Source of the DNA: Sphingobium limneticum
Lineage (GTDB): Bacteria; Pseudomonadota; Alphaproteobacteria; Sphingomonadales; Sphingomonadaceae
NCBI RefSeq assembly: GCF_008710155.1
Contig: NZ_VYPZ01000004.1
Span: 1 to 64,000, forward strand
DNA length: 64,000 nt
Reading direction: 5' to 3'
Under the pieces are notes generated by a model. The model ran no database searches. It was given only the letters and a program-made list of their open reading frames with translations, and was not told the origin of the DNA. Below are positions 24,305 to 32,873 of this stretch, piece by piece. The number at the start of each line of letters is the position of its first letter. Positions within the stretch are counted from its first letter, which is position 1. A program made the position numbers and the translations under genes.

Positions 24305-25764
24305 CATGGAGGGGTGGCGGTTAGTGGTTGGGGCGAGAGCGCCGGCCGATTGCGGATGCGGATTGCGGCGCCATCATCGTCGCGCAGGCGGCGGAAGCCG
24401 AGCGCCGCGATCAGGCCCATGATGCCGAGCAGCGCGAGGGCGGTGCGGATGTCGGTGGCGCCGGCCTGACCATCCTGGCGCAACAGCATGGCCAGTTGGA
24501 CCAACAGCGTGGCGATGCTGACGCCCAGGCTTTGCGCCAGTTCCTGCGACATGCTGGCAAAGCCGCTGGCCCGCGCCATGGCGGCGTCCGGTATGTCAGC
24601 AAAGGCGAGCGTGCCGAGGCTGGTATATTGGAGCGAGCGCGAGACGCCGCCCAGGAACAGCGCGGCGACCAGCAGCCAGAGCGGCGATCCGGCATCGAAC
24701 AGCGCGTAGCTGCCGGCGAAAAAGGCCGAGACGACGGCATTGGCGATCATCACCCGGCGAAAGCCGTAGCGGTGGAGCAGCGTGCCGGCGACTGCCTTCA
24801 TCGCGAGTGCACCAGCCGCGCTGGTGAAGAGGATGAGGCCGCTGGCAAGCGGGCCGAGGCCGAGCGAGAGTTGCAGCAGCAGCGCGAGCAGCACCGGCAG
24901 GCCCGCGACGGTCGAACGCCAGATGGTGCCATGCTGCATCACGATCCGGAAGCTGCGGATGCGCAGCAGGCCGAGGTCGAGCAGCGGATGCGCCGCGCGG
25001 CGGGCGTGCAGGACGGCAAGGGGGAGGGCGGCGAGGCTGGCGGCGGCGAGCAGGATGACGATGCGCGGCGGGATCGACCCGCCGATCCCGGCGAGCGCCA
25101 GCGTGCCGCAGGACAGGCCGATGCCCAGCAGGAGGAAGCCGCGCAGGTCGAACGGGCCGGGCGGCGAGGCGGGCAGCGCCGGGATATGGCGCAGCGTGGC
25201 GGCGATGCCGATCAGGCCGAGCGGCAGGTTGATGAAGAAGATCCAGTGCCAGGAGGCGATTTCGACGATCAGCCCGCCGAGCGGCGCGCCCAGCACCGGG
25301 CCGATCAGGGCCGGCGCGGTGTAGAGGGATATGGCGCGGACATAATCGTGGCGCGGCACGGCGCGCAGCAGGACGACGCGCCCCACCGGCGCCATCAGCG
25401 CGCCGCCCATGCCCTGAAGGATGCGCGCCGCGACCAGTTGCGGCAGGGAGGTGGCAAGGCCGCAGAGCAGCGAGGCGAGCATGAACAGGGCGATGGCCCA
25501 GCAGAAGGTGGTGCGGGCGCCGAAGCGATCGCCGATCCAGCCGCTGGCGGGAATGAACACCGCGATGCTGAGCAGATAGGCGCTGACCGCCAGGTTCATG
25601 CGCAGCACGTCGGTGCCGAGCGAATGGGCCATTGCGGGCAGGGCGACGGTGATCGCGGTGCCGTCTATCCCCTGCATCAGAAGCGCGGAACCGATGATGA
25701 GCGGCGCGGCGGGGGACAGGCGTGGAAGAGGCGCGGCGATCGTACCGCTGCTGAGCATGTCCAA
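24304..25764 (-). CDS. MFS drug exporter, DHA2 family (EmrB/QacA type)
   Basis: A 486-residue inner-membrane transporter with about 14 helices. MFS motif A is seen in GWIGDRFGARTTF (about residues 76-88), and the DHA2-type LLMQGIDGTAITVALPAM opens the first helix. Members export hydrophobic toxic compounds driven by the proton gradient. No EmrA-like membrane-fusion gene is next to it, so it may act alone. A short perfect dyad lies just upstream of the start (25783-25798), which could bind a TetR/MarR-type repressor, but no such gene is adjacent. Confidence 0.9.
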   Translation of the reverse strand: MDMLSSGTIAAPLPRLSPAAPLIIGSALLMQGIDGTAITVALPAMAHSLGTDVLRMNLAVSAYLLSIAVFIPASGWIGDRFGARTTFCWAIALFMLASLLCGLATSLPQLVAARILQGMGGALMAPVGRVVLLRAVPRHDYVRAISLYTAPALIGPVLGAPLGGLIVEIASWHWIFFINLPLGLIGIAATLRHIPALPASPPGPFDLRGFLLLGIGLSCGTLALAGIGGSIPPRIVILLAAASLAALPLAVLHARRAAHPLLDLGLLRIRSFRIVMQHGTIWRSTVAGLPVLLALLLQLSLGLGPLASGLILFTSAAGALAMKAVAGTLLHRYGFRRVMIANAVVSAFFAGSYALFDAGSPLWLLVAALFLGGVSRSLQYTSLGTLAFADIPDAAMARASGFASMSQELAQSLGVSIATLLVQLAMLLRQDGQAGATDIRTALALLGIMGLIAALGFRRLRDDDGAAIRIRNRPALSPQPLTATPP

Positions 25765-26098
25765 AGGCTTTTTCCCGAAAGAGACAGGTCCGCCTGTCGC
25801 TGCCGGAGGGCGGTTCTGGCAAGGCGATGCTTATTGAAATTTCTGGACGATGGATGGCCCGCGCAAATAGGCGGCACGAGTCGCGGGGCTCTCGGCCGCG
25901 ATCGTTGAGCGCGGCGCATATAAGCTATGAAAAATTCTCATTGGTCGGCCGACGCGCCGCATTTACACTGCGATCCCATGGTGTGACCGGTCGGAAATAT
26001 AGGGCGGCCCGCCGGTAATATGCCCTGCGCCTCTTGGCAAAAGGGTGCGCGACATGGACCATCATCGCCCGACAACCGATCATCATGGAGGCCAGTTC
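25765..26098. other. 334-base intergenic region with divergent control signals
   Basis: This gap separates the MFS gene and a 63-residue protein gene that diverge from it. It contains the dyad at 25783-25798 and a moderately AT-rich stretch around 25905-25990. A few short frames here lack ribosome-binding sites. No repeat of the families seen elsewhere is present. I see no further gene. Confidence 0.5.
25783..25798. promoter_or_regulatory. Candidate operator upstream of the MFS exporter
   Basis: A perfect six-base inverted repeat, GACAGG-TCCG-CCTGTC, lies 19 bases upstream of the MFS start codon, where a repressor would block transcription or the start of translation. The size fits a small dimeric repressor but the identity is unknown. 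Confidence 0.35.
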
Positions 26099-26290
26099 AT
26101 GACCATCGAAACTAGGCTCAATGCCCTGAAGTCGCGGATTTCCGCGATATTGAACGACGATCTTCGCTATGCCCTGGCGGAACGTATCCGCGAATTGGGC
26201 TATATCGACCTGCGCGACTTCTTCCAGGCGCGGCCGGTGCTGGCGCATGTGCACGCGCTGGAACGGATGCTGCTGGTGGCGCGCGCCTGA
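26099..26290 (+). CDS. Small hypothetical protein, 63 residues
   Basis: Begins MTIETRLNALKSRISAILNDD and continues with a helical, mildly amphipathic sequence ending LERMLLVARA. No family recognised. The ATG at 26099 has GGAGG seven bases before it. An upstream in-frame ATG at 26054 would add a histidine-rich leader without a ribosome-binding site. A strong hairpin directly follows the stop. Good translation signals make it likely to be real despite its size. Confidence 0.6.
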   Translation: MTIETRLNALKSRISAILNDDLRYALAERIRELGYIDLRDFFQARPVLAHVHALERMLLVARA

Positions 26291-26296
26291 ACGGAA

Positions 26297-26323
26297 GGGG
26301 CTGCCGGTCATGCCGGCAGCCCC
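26297..26323. terminator. Hairpin after the 63-residue gene
   Basis: Perfect 11-base arms GGGGCTGCCGG and CCGGCAGCCCC with a TCATG loop, seven bases after the stop codon. No T-run. Confidence 0.55.
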
Positions 26324-26362
26324 GCCCATCAGTTCAAATATCCTGATTTCCTATCGCGCATC

Positions 26363-26389
26363 GTCATCCTGAACCAAGTTCAGCATGAC
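26363..26389. repeat. Short palindromic repeat downstream of metQ
   Basis: GTCATCCTGAAC and GTTCAGCATGAC form a 12-base stem with one mismatch and a CAA loop. It resembles the GTCATCCTGAAC-type dispersed repeats common in proteobacteria, and may end the met operon transcript. Confidence 0.5.
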
Positions 26390-26411
26390 GCGCTCCTGTA
26401 GACCGGCGGGG

Positions 26412-27209
26412 TCAAAAGGCCGGTAGCACCGCGCCCTTGTAGCGGTCCGCGATGAAGGCCTTTACGTCGTCGCTGTGCAGCGCGGCGATCAGCTTCTGGA
26501 CGCGGGCGTCCTTTTCGCTGCCGGGCTTGCCGACCACGAAATTGACATAGGGCGACTGGCCATCCTCGATCGCCAGCGCGTCGCGGGTGGGGTTGAGCTT
26601 CGCGTCCAGCGCATAATTGGTGTTGATGAGCGCCAGGTCGACCTCCCCCAAAGTGCGGGGCAGGGTGGCCGCTTCCAGTTCGCGCAGGACGATCTTCTTT
26701 GGATTGGCGGTGATGTCGCGGACCGAGGCGAGCGGATTGGCCGGCTCTTTCAGCTGAATGAGGCCCGTCTTCTGAAGCAGCAGCAGGGCGCGGCCGCCAT
26801 TGCTGGCGTCATTGGGGATGGCGACGGTGGCGCCGGCGGGCAGCTGGTCCAGGCTCTTCCACTTGCGCGAATAGGCGCCCAGCGGTTCGATATGGATGCC
26901 GGCGATCTTTTGCAGGTCGGCATGCTGTGCCTTGTTGAATTCGTCCAGATAGGGGCCGGTCTGGAAATAATTGACCAGGATCTGCCCCTGCGCAACCTGC
27001 TGATTGGGCTGCACATAATCGTTGAAGACGCGGACATCGAGCTTCACGCCCTGCTTTTCCAGCGCGGGGCGGACATGGTCCAGGATTTCCGCATGGGGCA
27101 CGGCGGTGGCGGCGACGGTCAGCGTGTCGCCATCGGCGGTGCCGGTCTTGCCGCCACACGCCGCAAGCAGCAGGGCGGGGGCGAGGAGGAGGAGCGAGCG
27201 ACGGTTCAT
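26412..27209 (-). CDS. metQ: Methionine ABC transporter substrate-binding lipoprotein
   Basis: A 265-residue NlpA/MetQ-family lipoprotein. The lipobox LLAAC places the lipidated cysteine near residue 18. Family stretches include VNYFQTGPYLDEFNK, IPNDASNGGRALLLLQK and the closing ALHSDDVKAFIADRYKG. It binds D- or L-methionine or a related sulfur compound in the periplasm and delivers it to MetI/MetN. It is the last gene of the cysE-metN-metI-metQ operon, 12 bases after metI. Confidence 0.94.
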   Translation of the reverse strand: MNRRSLLLLAPALLLAACGGKTGTADGDTLTVAATAVPHAEILDHVRPALEKQGVKLDVRVFNDYVQPNQQVAQGQILVNYFQTGPYLDEFNKAQHADLQKIAGIHIEPLGAYSRKWKSLDQLPAGATVAIPNDASNGGRALLLLQKTGLIQLKEPANPLASVRDITANPKKIVLRELEAATLPRTLGEVDLALINTNYALDAKLNPTRDALAIEDGQSPYVNFVVGKPGSEKDARVQKLIAALHSDDVKAFIADRYKGAVLPAF

Positions 27210-27221
27210 GGGATATCCCCC

Positions 27222-27890
27222 TTAACGATGGTCGACCCGGCGGGCGAGCCAGTCGCCGGACCATTGGATCAGTTGTACGAGCAGGACGAGCAGGGCGACG
27301 GTGACGAGCATGACGTCGGCCTGAAAGCGTTGATAGCCGTAGCGGATGGCCAGATCGCCCAGGCCACCCGCGCCCACGACGCCCGCCATGGCGGTGAAGG
27401 AGACGAGGGCGATGGCGGTGACGGTGGCGCCGGATATGAGGCCGGGCAGCGCTTCGGGCAGCAAGACTTTGCCGATGATCTGAAGCCGCGTGGCGCCCAT
27501 GGCCTGCGCCGCCTCGATCGTGCTGCGCGGAATGTCGCGCAGCGCTGTTTCGACGAGGCGCGCGTAGAAAGGCGCGGCGCCCGCGACCAGCGGCGGGATG
27601 GCGCCGGCAACGCCCAGCGACGTGCCCATCATCGCCAGGGTCAGCGGGATCATGACGATGAGCAGGATGACGAAGGGGATGGAGCGCAGGATATTGACGA
27701 TGACGCCGAGCAGGCGGTTGGCGATCAGGCTTCGCCCGATCTGGCCGCGCGCGGTGAGGAAGAGCAGCACGCCGAGCGGAATGCCCAGGATGAGCGTCAG
27801 CAGCAGCGATCCGCCCAGCATCAGCAGCGTGTCGAACGTCGCCTGACCGATATCGGGCCAGGAGATATTCTGGAAGAAACCGTCCTGCAT
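27222..27890 (-). CDS. metI: Methionine ABC transporter permease
   Basis: A 222-residue inner-membrane permease with five to six helices. The cytoplasmic EAA-type loop that docks on the ATPase is visible as IEAAQAMGATRLQIIGKVLLPEALPGL (near residues 120-146; only part is distinctive). Length is normal for MetI. The ATG overlaps the last base of the metN stop codon, so it is translated together with its ATPase. Confidence 0.95.
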   Translation of the reverse strand: MQDGFFQNISWPDIGQATFDTLLMLGGSLLLTLILGIPLGVLLFLTARGQIGRSLIANRLLGVIVNILRSIPFVILLIVMIPLTLAMMGTSLGVAGAIPPLVAGAAPFYARLVETALRDIPRSTIEAAQAMGATRLQIIGKVLLPEALPGLISGATVTAIALVSFTAMAGVVGAGGLGDLAIRYGYQRFQADVMLVTVALLVLLVQLIQWSGDWLARRVDHR

Positions 27891-28618
27891 CAGCGATCCT
27901 CCCCCAGCAAGGCGAGGGTCGCCTGTTCACGCGAGGCGGCGAAGACGGTATCGACCGGCCCGAATTCGACCAGGCGGCCATGGTCGAGTACGGCGACATG
28001 GTCGCAGATGGCGCGGACGACCTCCATCTCATGGGTGATCAGGATGATGGTCAGGCCCATGTCGCGGTTGAGATCGGCCAGCAGCGCCAGCACGGATCGG
28101 GTGGTTTCCGGGTCGAGCGCGCTGGTCGCTTCGTCGCAGAGCAATATGTCGGGGCGGGTGGCGAGCGCGCGGGCGATGCCGACACGCTGACGCTGGCCGC
28201 CCGATAGGCTGGCGGGATAAGCCTGCGCCTTGGCCGCGATGCCGACATGGTCGAGCAGCTGCGCCACGCGGGCGTCGCGATCGGCCCTGGGCATGCCGGC
28301 CAGTTCCAGCGGTAGGGCGACATTGCCGGCGATGGTGCGGTTGGCGAGCAGGCCGAAAGATTGGAAGATCATCCCGATCCGCTGCCGCAGCGCGCGCAGG
28401 CCCGCCGGTTTCAGCGTGGCGATGGACGTGCCGTCGATCAGCACTTCGCCGGACGTCGGCCGCTCCAGCCCGTTGATGAGGCGCAGCAGGGTCGATTTGC
28501 CCGCGCCCGACCGGCCGATGATGCCGAACACCGACCCGCGCGGAATGACGAGGTCGATGTCGCTGAGCGCTGCGGTTCCGTCCGGGAAGCGCTTCGATAT
28601 GGATTTGAGTTCGATCAT
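27890..28618 (-). CDS. metN: Methionine ABC transporter ATP-binding protein, short form
   Basis: A 242-residue ABC ATPase: Walker [10 protein letters not shown] (35-43), signature [15 protein letters not shown], Walker [13 protein letters not shown] and the switch histidine in LITHEM are all intact. The start is [12 protein letters not shown] longer in-frame extension has no family support. E. coli MetN has about 340 residues and a C-terminal NIL domain that lets internal methionine inhibit transport. Here the protein ends soon after the ATPase core, so that feedback domain is absent. It lies 16 bases after cysE and overlaps metI. Confidence 0.93.
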   Translation of the reverse strand: MIELKSISKRFPDGTAALSDIDLVIPRGSVFGIIGRSGAGKSTLLRLINGLERPTSGEVLIDGTSIATLKPAGLRALRQRIGMIFQSFGLLANRTIAGNVALPLELAGMPRADRDARVAQLLDHVGIAAKAQAYPASLSGGQRQRVGIARALATRPDILLCDEATSALDPETTRSVLALLADLNRDMGLTIILITHEMEVVRAICDHVAVLDHGRLVEFGPVDTVFAASREQATLALLGEDR

Positions 28619-28634
28619 GGAGAGGGGCTTGAGT

Positions 28635-29549
28635 TCAGCTCGGCTGGCGGATGATGGGGTGGGGGGCTTCGACGATGCTGCCGGCCGGCACGTCGCTGCG
28701 CAGCCACAGATTGCCGCCGATACGCGATCCCGCGCCAATCGTCACCCGTCCAATGATGCTGGCATTGGCATGGACGATCACATCGTCGCCCAGGATGGGA
28801 TGGCGCGGCACGTCGTGGCGGCCCTCTACATCGGGATCGCCGCCCAGCGTCACGCCCTGATAGAGACGTACCCGGTCGCCGATGATGGTTGTTTCGCCGA
28901 TGACGACGCCGGTGCCATGGTCGATGAAGAAGCTGCGGCCGATGGTCGCGCCGGGATGAATGTCGATGCCGGTGCGTTCATGCGCGATTTCCGCGATCAC
29001 CCGCGCGACGATCGGCGCGCCGAGGCGATAGAGGAGATGGGCGATGCGGTGATGGATGACGGCGGTGAGGGAAGGGTAGGCGAGCAGCACTTCATCGACG
29101 CTGCGTGCGGCCGGATCGGCGGCATAGCCTGCCTCCACATCGCTATCGAGCAGGCGGCGGATATCGGGCAGGCGCGCCGCGAAGATGCCGATCGCCCGCT
29201 CGACATTCAGCGCGATCGCTTTCTGGTCGCTGTCGGGCGCGTCATAGCCCAGTTCCAGCCGGATCTGCGCGGCCAGTTGCGACAAGGTCGATTCGAGCGA
29301 GGCGCCGACATAATTATTTTCATTCTGCGCGGTGAGTTCGGGCGGGCCGAAGCGCAGGGGGAAGAGGGCGATGGCCAGTTCGTTGCTGATCCGCTTCAAC
29401 GATTGGCGCGAGGGGAAATAGACGCCCTGTTCGGCATGACGGGCATGGCCCGCGCGCCAGTCCAGCCGCGCCTGATGCAGCGCGTCGACCACCAGGTCGA
29501 TCTGTTGCGGAAACTGGATGCCGTCGGCGGGCAGGGAAGAGCTGGTCAT
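28635..29549 (-). CDS. cysE: Serine O-acetyltransferase (CysE/EpsC-like)
   Basis: A 304-residue enzyme that acetylates serine to O-acetylserine, the acceptor for sulfide in cysteine synthesis. An N-terminal helical domain is followed from about residue 185 by left-handed beta-helix hexapeptide repeats: [21 protein letters not shown], then [20 protein letters not shown], with the catalytic His/Asp region typical of the family. The long N-terminus places it with EpsC-type enzymes. I start at MTSSS (29549), not at an in-frame ATG eight codons upstream. It leads the metNIQ operon, tying cysteine synthesis to uptake of sulfur amino acids. Confidence 0.93.
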   Translation of the reverse strand: MTSSSLPADGIQFPQQIDLVVDALHQARLDWRAGHARHAEQGVYFPSRQSLKRISNELAIALFPLRFGPPELTAQNENNYVGASLESTLSQLAAQIRLELGYDAPDSDQKAIALNVERAIGIFAARLPDIRRLLDSDVEAGYAADPAARSVDEVLLAYPSLTAVIHHRIAHLLYRLGAPIVARVIAEIAHERTGIDIHPGATIGRSFFIDHGTGVVIGETTIIGDRVRLYQGVTLGGDPDVEGRHDVPRHPILGDDVIVHANASIIGRVTIGAGSRIGGNLWLRSDVPAGSIVEAPHPIIRQPS

Positions 29550-29661
29550 GAAACGTCTCGGATGATGATGCACTGCGGCCGGTTATATCAATTGAAATGG
29601 TAGTGAATGGAGCGCTTTTATCCATGGGGCCGGAAAGCTGGGGTTTCAGGCGGGGCATGTT

Positions 29662-31047
29662 TCAGGTGGAGGGTTGGGGCGGGAAGCGGACCGAGATGCG
29701 GGTGCCGGGCGCGGCGTTGGATATGCTGACATGCGCGCCCATGCGCTGGGCGGCCGACTGCACGATGGCAAGGCCAAGGCCGGTGCCGTCCGGTCCGGTC
29801 TGCCCCGCCGCGCGGAAGAAGCGTTCGAACACGCGGGATCGGTTTTCCGGCGCGATGCCGGGGCCGTCATCCTGCACCGACAGCGTGATGTCGCTATCGC
29901 TGCGCGCCAGTGCGACCGTGACCGCGCCGCCGCGCCGATTGTAGCGGATGCCATTGTCGATCAGGTTGGCGAGGATTTCGAAGATCAGCGTCCGGTGCGC
30001 CTGAACGGGGTAGCTGGCGCCATCCTGCGCGTCGAGATTGAGTTCGACATCGGCCGCGATCGCCTGGTTGATGAGGCGGCCGATCACGGCCTGGCTCACT
30101 TCCTTGAGGTCGACCGCTTCGAGCGGGGGCGACACGCCGCCTTCCTCCGCGCGGGCGAGGGCGAGCAATTGCGTCACCAGCCGTTCCAGGCGCTGCACTG
30201 CATCGGCAATCTCGTCCAGCGCCTCATGCGAGCCGCGCCGCGCGAGTTCCACCTGCACCCGCAGCACGGACAAGGGCGTGCGCATCTGGTGTGAGGCGTC
30301 GGCGGTGAAGCGGCGCATGCCGCCGGTCGCGGTGTCGAGCTGCGCCAGCATATGGTCGAAGGCGATGGCGAGCGGTTGCAGCTCGTTGGGCAGCGGCCCG
30401 GCGTCGAGCGGGGAGAAATCCGCGCGGACGTTGCCGTCGCGCGCCTCCACGGTGCGGCGCAGCCGGGCGAGCGGGCGCAGGCTCCAGCCCAGCGCCGGGC
30501 GCAACAGCAGCACGGCGACGCCGACCAGCGCGACTTCGCCCAGCAGCAGGGCGATGGTCAGTTGCCCGGCCAGCGTCTTGCGATTGTCCAATGTTTCGGC
30601 GACCTGGATGACGACCGGCTGGGCGATGCGGGGGAGCATCCGCTTCACCTCCGCGATGCGGATGCCCTGATCGCGATAGCGGGCGAAGCGGAAGCGGGGC
30701 TGGTCGACGGTCATGGTCGCCGGATCGGGCGCGGGCAGATCGGCATAGCCGGTCAGCAATGCGCCGCCCACCGCGATGCGGTAATAGACATTGTCGCGTT
30801 CGCTATTTTCCAACATGCCAAAGGCGGCGGGCGGCAGGTCCAGCGTCACTTCGCCCCGTTCCACCTGTACCGTTTCGGCGATGGCGCCCAGCGCGCCGCC
30901 CAGCACGCGGTCGTTGGTGCGGCGCACGACGTCGGAAATCAGCGTTGCGCCACCCACGCCGATGATCGCCGCCGCGCCGAGCAACGGCCCCAGCATCGCG
31001 GCGAGCAGCCGGGTGCGCAGCGCGATCGCCTGAGACTTACCCGGCAT
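29662..31047 (-). CDS. Sensor histidine kinase, TctE/QseC-like
   Basis: A 461-residue kinase. Helices near residues 10-38 and 160-185 bracket a periplasmic domain of about 120 residues. A HAMP segment, an H-box (DASHQMRTPLSVL), an N-box (NLIDNGIRYN) and G-boxes (DDGPGIAPENR, GTGLGLAI) follow. The periplasmic part resembles the PF08521 type found in TctE-like kinases that control tricarboxylate uptake. The ATG at 31047 (MPGKSQ) overlaps the end of the regulator gene by 11 bases. The pair faces an organic-acid uptake cluster across a 106-base promoter gap. Confidence 0.9.
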   Translation of the reverse strand: MPGKSQAIALRTRLLAAMLGPLLGAAAIIGVGGATLISDVVRRTNDRVLGGALGAIAETVQVERGEVTLDLPPAAFGMLENSERDNVYYRIAVGGALLTGYADLPAPDPATMTVDQPRFRFARYRDQGIRIAEVKRMLPRIAQPVVIQVAETLDNRKTLAGQLTIALLLGEVALVGVAVLLLRPALGWSLRPLARLRRTVEARDGNVRADFSPLDAGPLPNELQPLAIAFDHMLAQLDTATGGMRRFTADASHQMRTPLSVLRVQVELARRGSHEALDEIADAVQRLERLVTQLLALARAEEGGVSPPLEAVDLKEVSQAVIGRLINQAIAADVELNLDAQDGASYPVQAHRTLIFEILANLIDNGIRYNRRGGAVTVALARSDSDITLSVQDDGPGIAPENRSRVFERFFRAAGQTGPDGTGLGLAIVQSAAQRMGAHVSISNAAPGTRISVRFPPQPST

Positions 31048-31693
31048 CGAGCATGTAACCCACGCCGCGCACGGTGCGGATGCCGGGGCCATCGGGCGCC
31101 AGCTTGCCGCGCAGGCGCGTCACATGCACTTCGATGGCGTTGCCGCCGACCGGCTCGTCGAAGCCGAAGACTTCGCCGATCAGCAGTTCGCGCGGCACCA
31201 CCTGCCCGGCACGGGTGGCCAGCGCCTCCAGCACGGCCAGTTCGCGGCGGCGCAGGTCGAGGGCGCGGCCCGCCACCTCCACGGTGCCGGTGGAGCGATT
31301 GATGGTGAGGGTGCCGACGACCAGTTCCGGAGTCGGATCGCCGCCGCGCCGCCGCCCCAGCGCACGCACCCGTGCCTCCAATTCCTCCGGGTCGAAGGGT
31401 TTGCGCAGATAATCGTCGGCGCCCAGGTCCAGCCCGCGCACCCGATCGTCCAGCGCGTCGCGCGCGGTCAGCATCAGGACCGCGACCTTCTCCCCCCGGC
31501 GGCGCAGTTCGGCCAGGACGGCAAAACCGTCCATGTCGGGCAGGCCGACGTCCAGGATGACCAGCGCATAGGGTTCGCTGCCCACGACGGACAGCGCATC
31601 TTCCCCGGTCGCGACATGATCCACGGCATGGCCCCCCGCACGGAGCAGGGCGGAAATGCTGCGCGCCAGTGCGGCGTCGTCCTCGATCATCAA
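31037..31693 (-). CDS. OmpR-family response regulator, TctD-like
   Basis: About 218 residues: receiver domain with the phospho-aspartate in ALVILDVGLPD, then a winged-helix OmpR-type DNA-binding domain (RRRELAVLEALATRAGQVV, and a recognition helix in GNAIEVHVTRLRGKL). The start is odd. The frame offers only a TTG, giving MMIEDD, whereas homologues usually begin MRILxxEDD. The codons just upstream read ATT CGG ATT TTG, so an ATT start at 31702 would restore the full first strand. Either start is rare and would lower expression. It is co-translated with the kinase gene. Confidence 0.9.
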   Translation of the reverse strand: MMIEDDAALARSISALLRAGGHAVDHVATGEDALSVVGSEPYALVILDVGLPDMDGFAVLAELRRRGEKVAVLMLTARDALDDRVRGLDLGADDYLRKPFDPEELEARVRALGRRRGGDPTPELVVGTLTINRSTGTVEVAGRALDLRRRELAVLEALATRAGQVVPRELLIGEVFGFDEPVGGNAIEVHVTRLRGKLAPDGPGIRTVRGVGYMLDAG

Positions 31694-31799
31694 AATCCGA
31701 ATGGGGCACCCGATGCTGAAAGGTTGATGACAGCTTGGCTTCGTAACTGAGCCTCACATCTTATCCGGCGATAGAAACGGAAGGCGAGGAGCAGGGTTC

Positions 31800-32873
31800 G
31801 TGCGACGGGTTATTCAGATTGTTTCCCTCTTGGCAAGTCTGGCGGTGCCGACGGCCGTAGCGGTGGCGGAACGGCCGGCAGGCTATCCGCGATCCTATGA
31901 CCAGTTGATCGCCGACGCGCAGGCGGAACGGCAGGTCGTCGTCTACGCCAATGCCGATACGTCGGAAATGGCGCCGGTCATCCTGGGGTTTCAGCGCCGC
32001 TATCCGGGCGTGACGGTGCGCTATGCCGACCTTGGCTCCAACGAGATGTATCGCCGTTTCGTTACGGAATCGCGGGGGCGCAAGCCATCGGCCGATCTGG
32101 TCTGGTCGTCGGCGATGGACCAGCAGGTCAAGCTGATCAACGACGGGTTCGCGCAAAGCTATACCAGTCCCGAAAAGCCCGCTCTGCCCGCATCGGCGGT
32201 GTGGAAGAATATGGGGTTCGGCGTCACCGCCGAACCGATCGCCTATGTCTACAACAAGAAGGCGATCCCCAATCCGCCGCGCACCCGCGCCGCGCTGGAA
32301 GCGATGCTGCGCAAGGATCGCCGCGCGCTGACGGGCAAGGTCGCGACCTTCGATCCCGCGCGCTCGAACACCGGCTATCTGTATCTGACGCAGGATTTCG
32401 CGATCACCGGCGATACACGATCGCTGGTGGAAGCCATGGCGGCAACGCGGCCGGTGCTGTCGATCACCACCGAGCCGATGTTGCGCGGCGTGGCGGAGGG
32501 CAAGCTGTCCATCGCCTATAATGTCATCGGCTCCTATGCGGTGGAGCGGGCGCGACGCGACCCGCGCATCGGTGTCATCTTCCCGCAGGATTATACGATC
32601 GTGATGTCGCGCATCGCCTTCATCGCGCGGGAGGCGCGGCATCCCGCCGCCGCCAAATTGTTCCTCGATTTCTTGCTGTCGCGCCAGGGCCAGTCCCTGC
32701 TCGCGCAGCATAGCCTCTGGCCGGTCCGCACCGACATACGCGGTCGCCGCCTTCCTGCGGCTCATGCGCGTCCGGTGCGCGTCGGCCCGCAGCTTCTCGC
32801 CAATCTCGATCGCCTGAAACAGCAGCGCTTCCTGCGCGACTGGAACGCGATCCTCGCTTCTGGAGCCCAATAA
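31800..32873 (+). CDS. Periplasmic substrate-binding protein (family 1, PgtC/FbpA-like), no permease
   Basis: A 357-residue exported protein with a clear signal peptide (to about residue 23). The mature part has the iron(III)/phosphonate-type binding-protein pattern: QVVVYANADTSEMAPVILGFQRRYP, ADLVWSSAMDQQ, EPIAYVYNKKAIP, and YNVIGSYAVERA. No ABC permease or ATPase gene lies nearby. It sits opposite a two-component system and directly before a porin gene, overlapping it by one base. By analogy with PgtC, it may present a ligand to the kinase rather than feed an ABC transporter. The start is GTG after GAGGAGC. Confidence 0.85.
   Translation: MRRVIQIVSLLASLAVPTAVAVAERPAGYPRSYDQLIADAQAERQVVVYANADTSEMAPVILGFQRRYPGVTVRYADLGSNEMYRRFVTESRGRKPSADLVWSSAMDQQVKLINDGFAQSYTSPEKPALPASAVWKNMGFGVTAEPIAYVYNKKAIPNPPRTRAALEAMLRKDRRALTGKVATFDPARSNTGYLYLTQDFAITGDTRSLVEAMAATRPVLSITTEPMLRGVAEGKLSIAYNVIGSYAVERARRDPRIGVIFPQDYTIVMSRIAFIAREARHPAAAKLFLDFLLSRQGQSLLAQHSLWPVRTDIRGRRLPAAHARPVRVGPQLLANLDRLKQQRFLRDWNAILASGAQ

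Noticed and set aside
24328..25908. 526-residue plus-strand frame opposite the MFS exporter
   Set aside because: It is very rich in Arg, Glu, Gly and Gln, a typical antisense artefact of a membrane protein gene. No motif.
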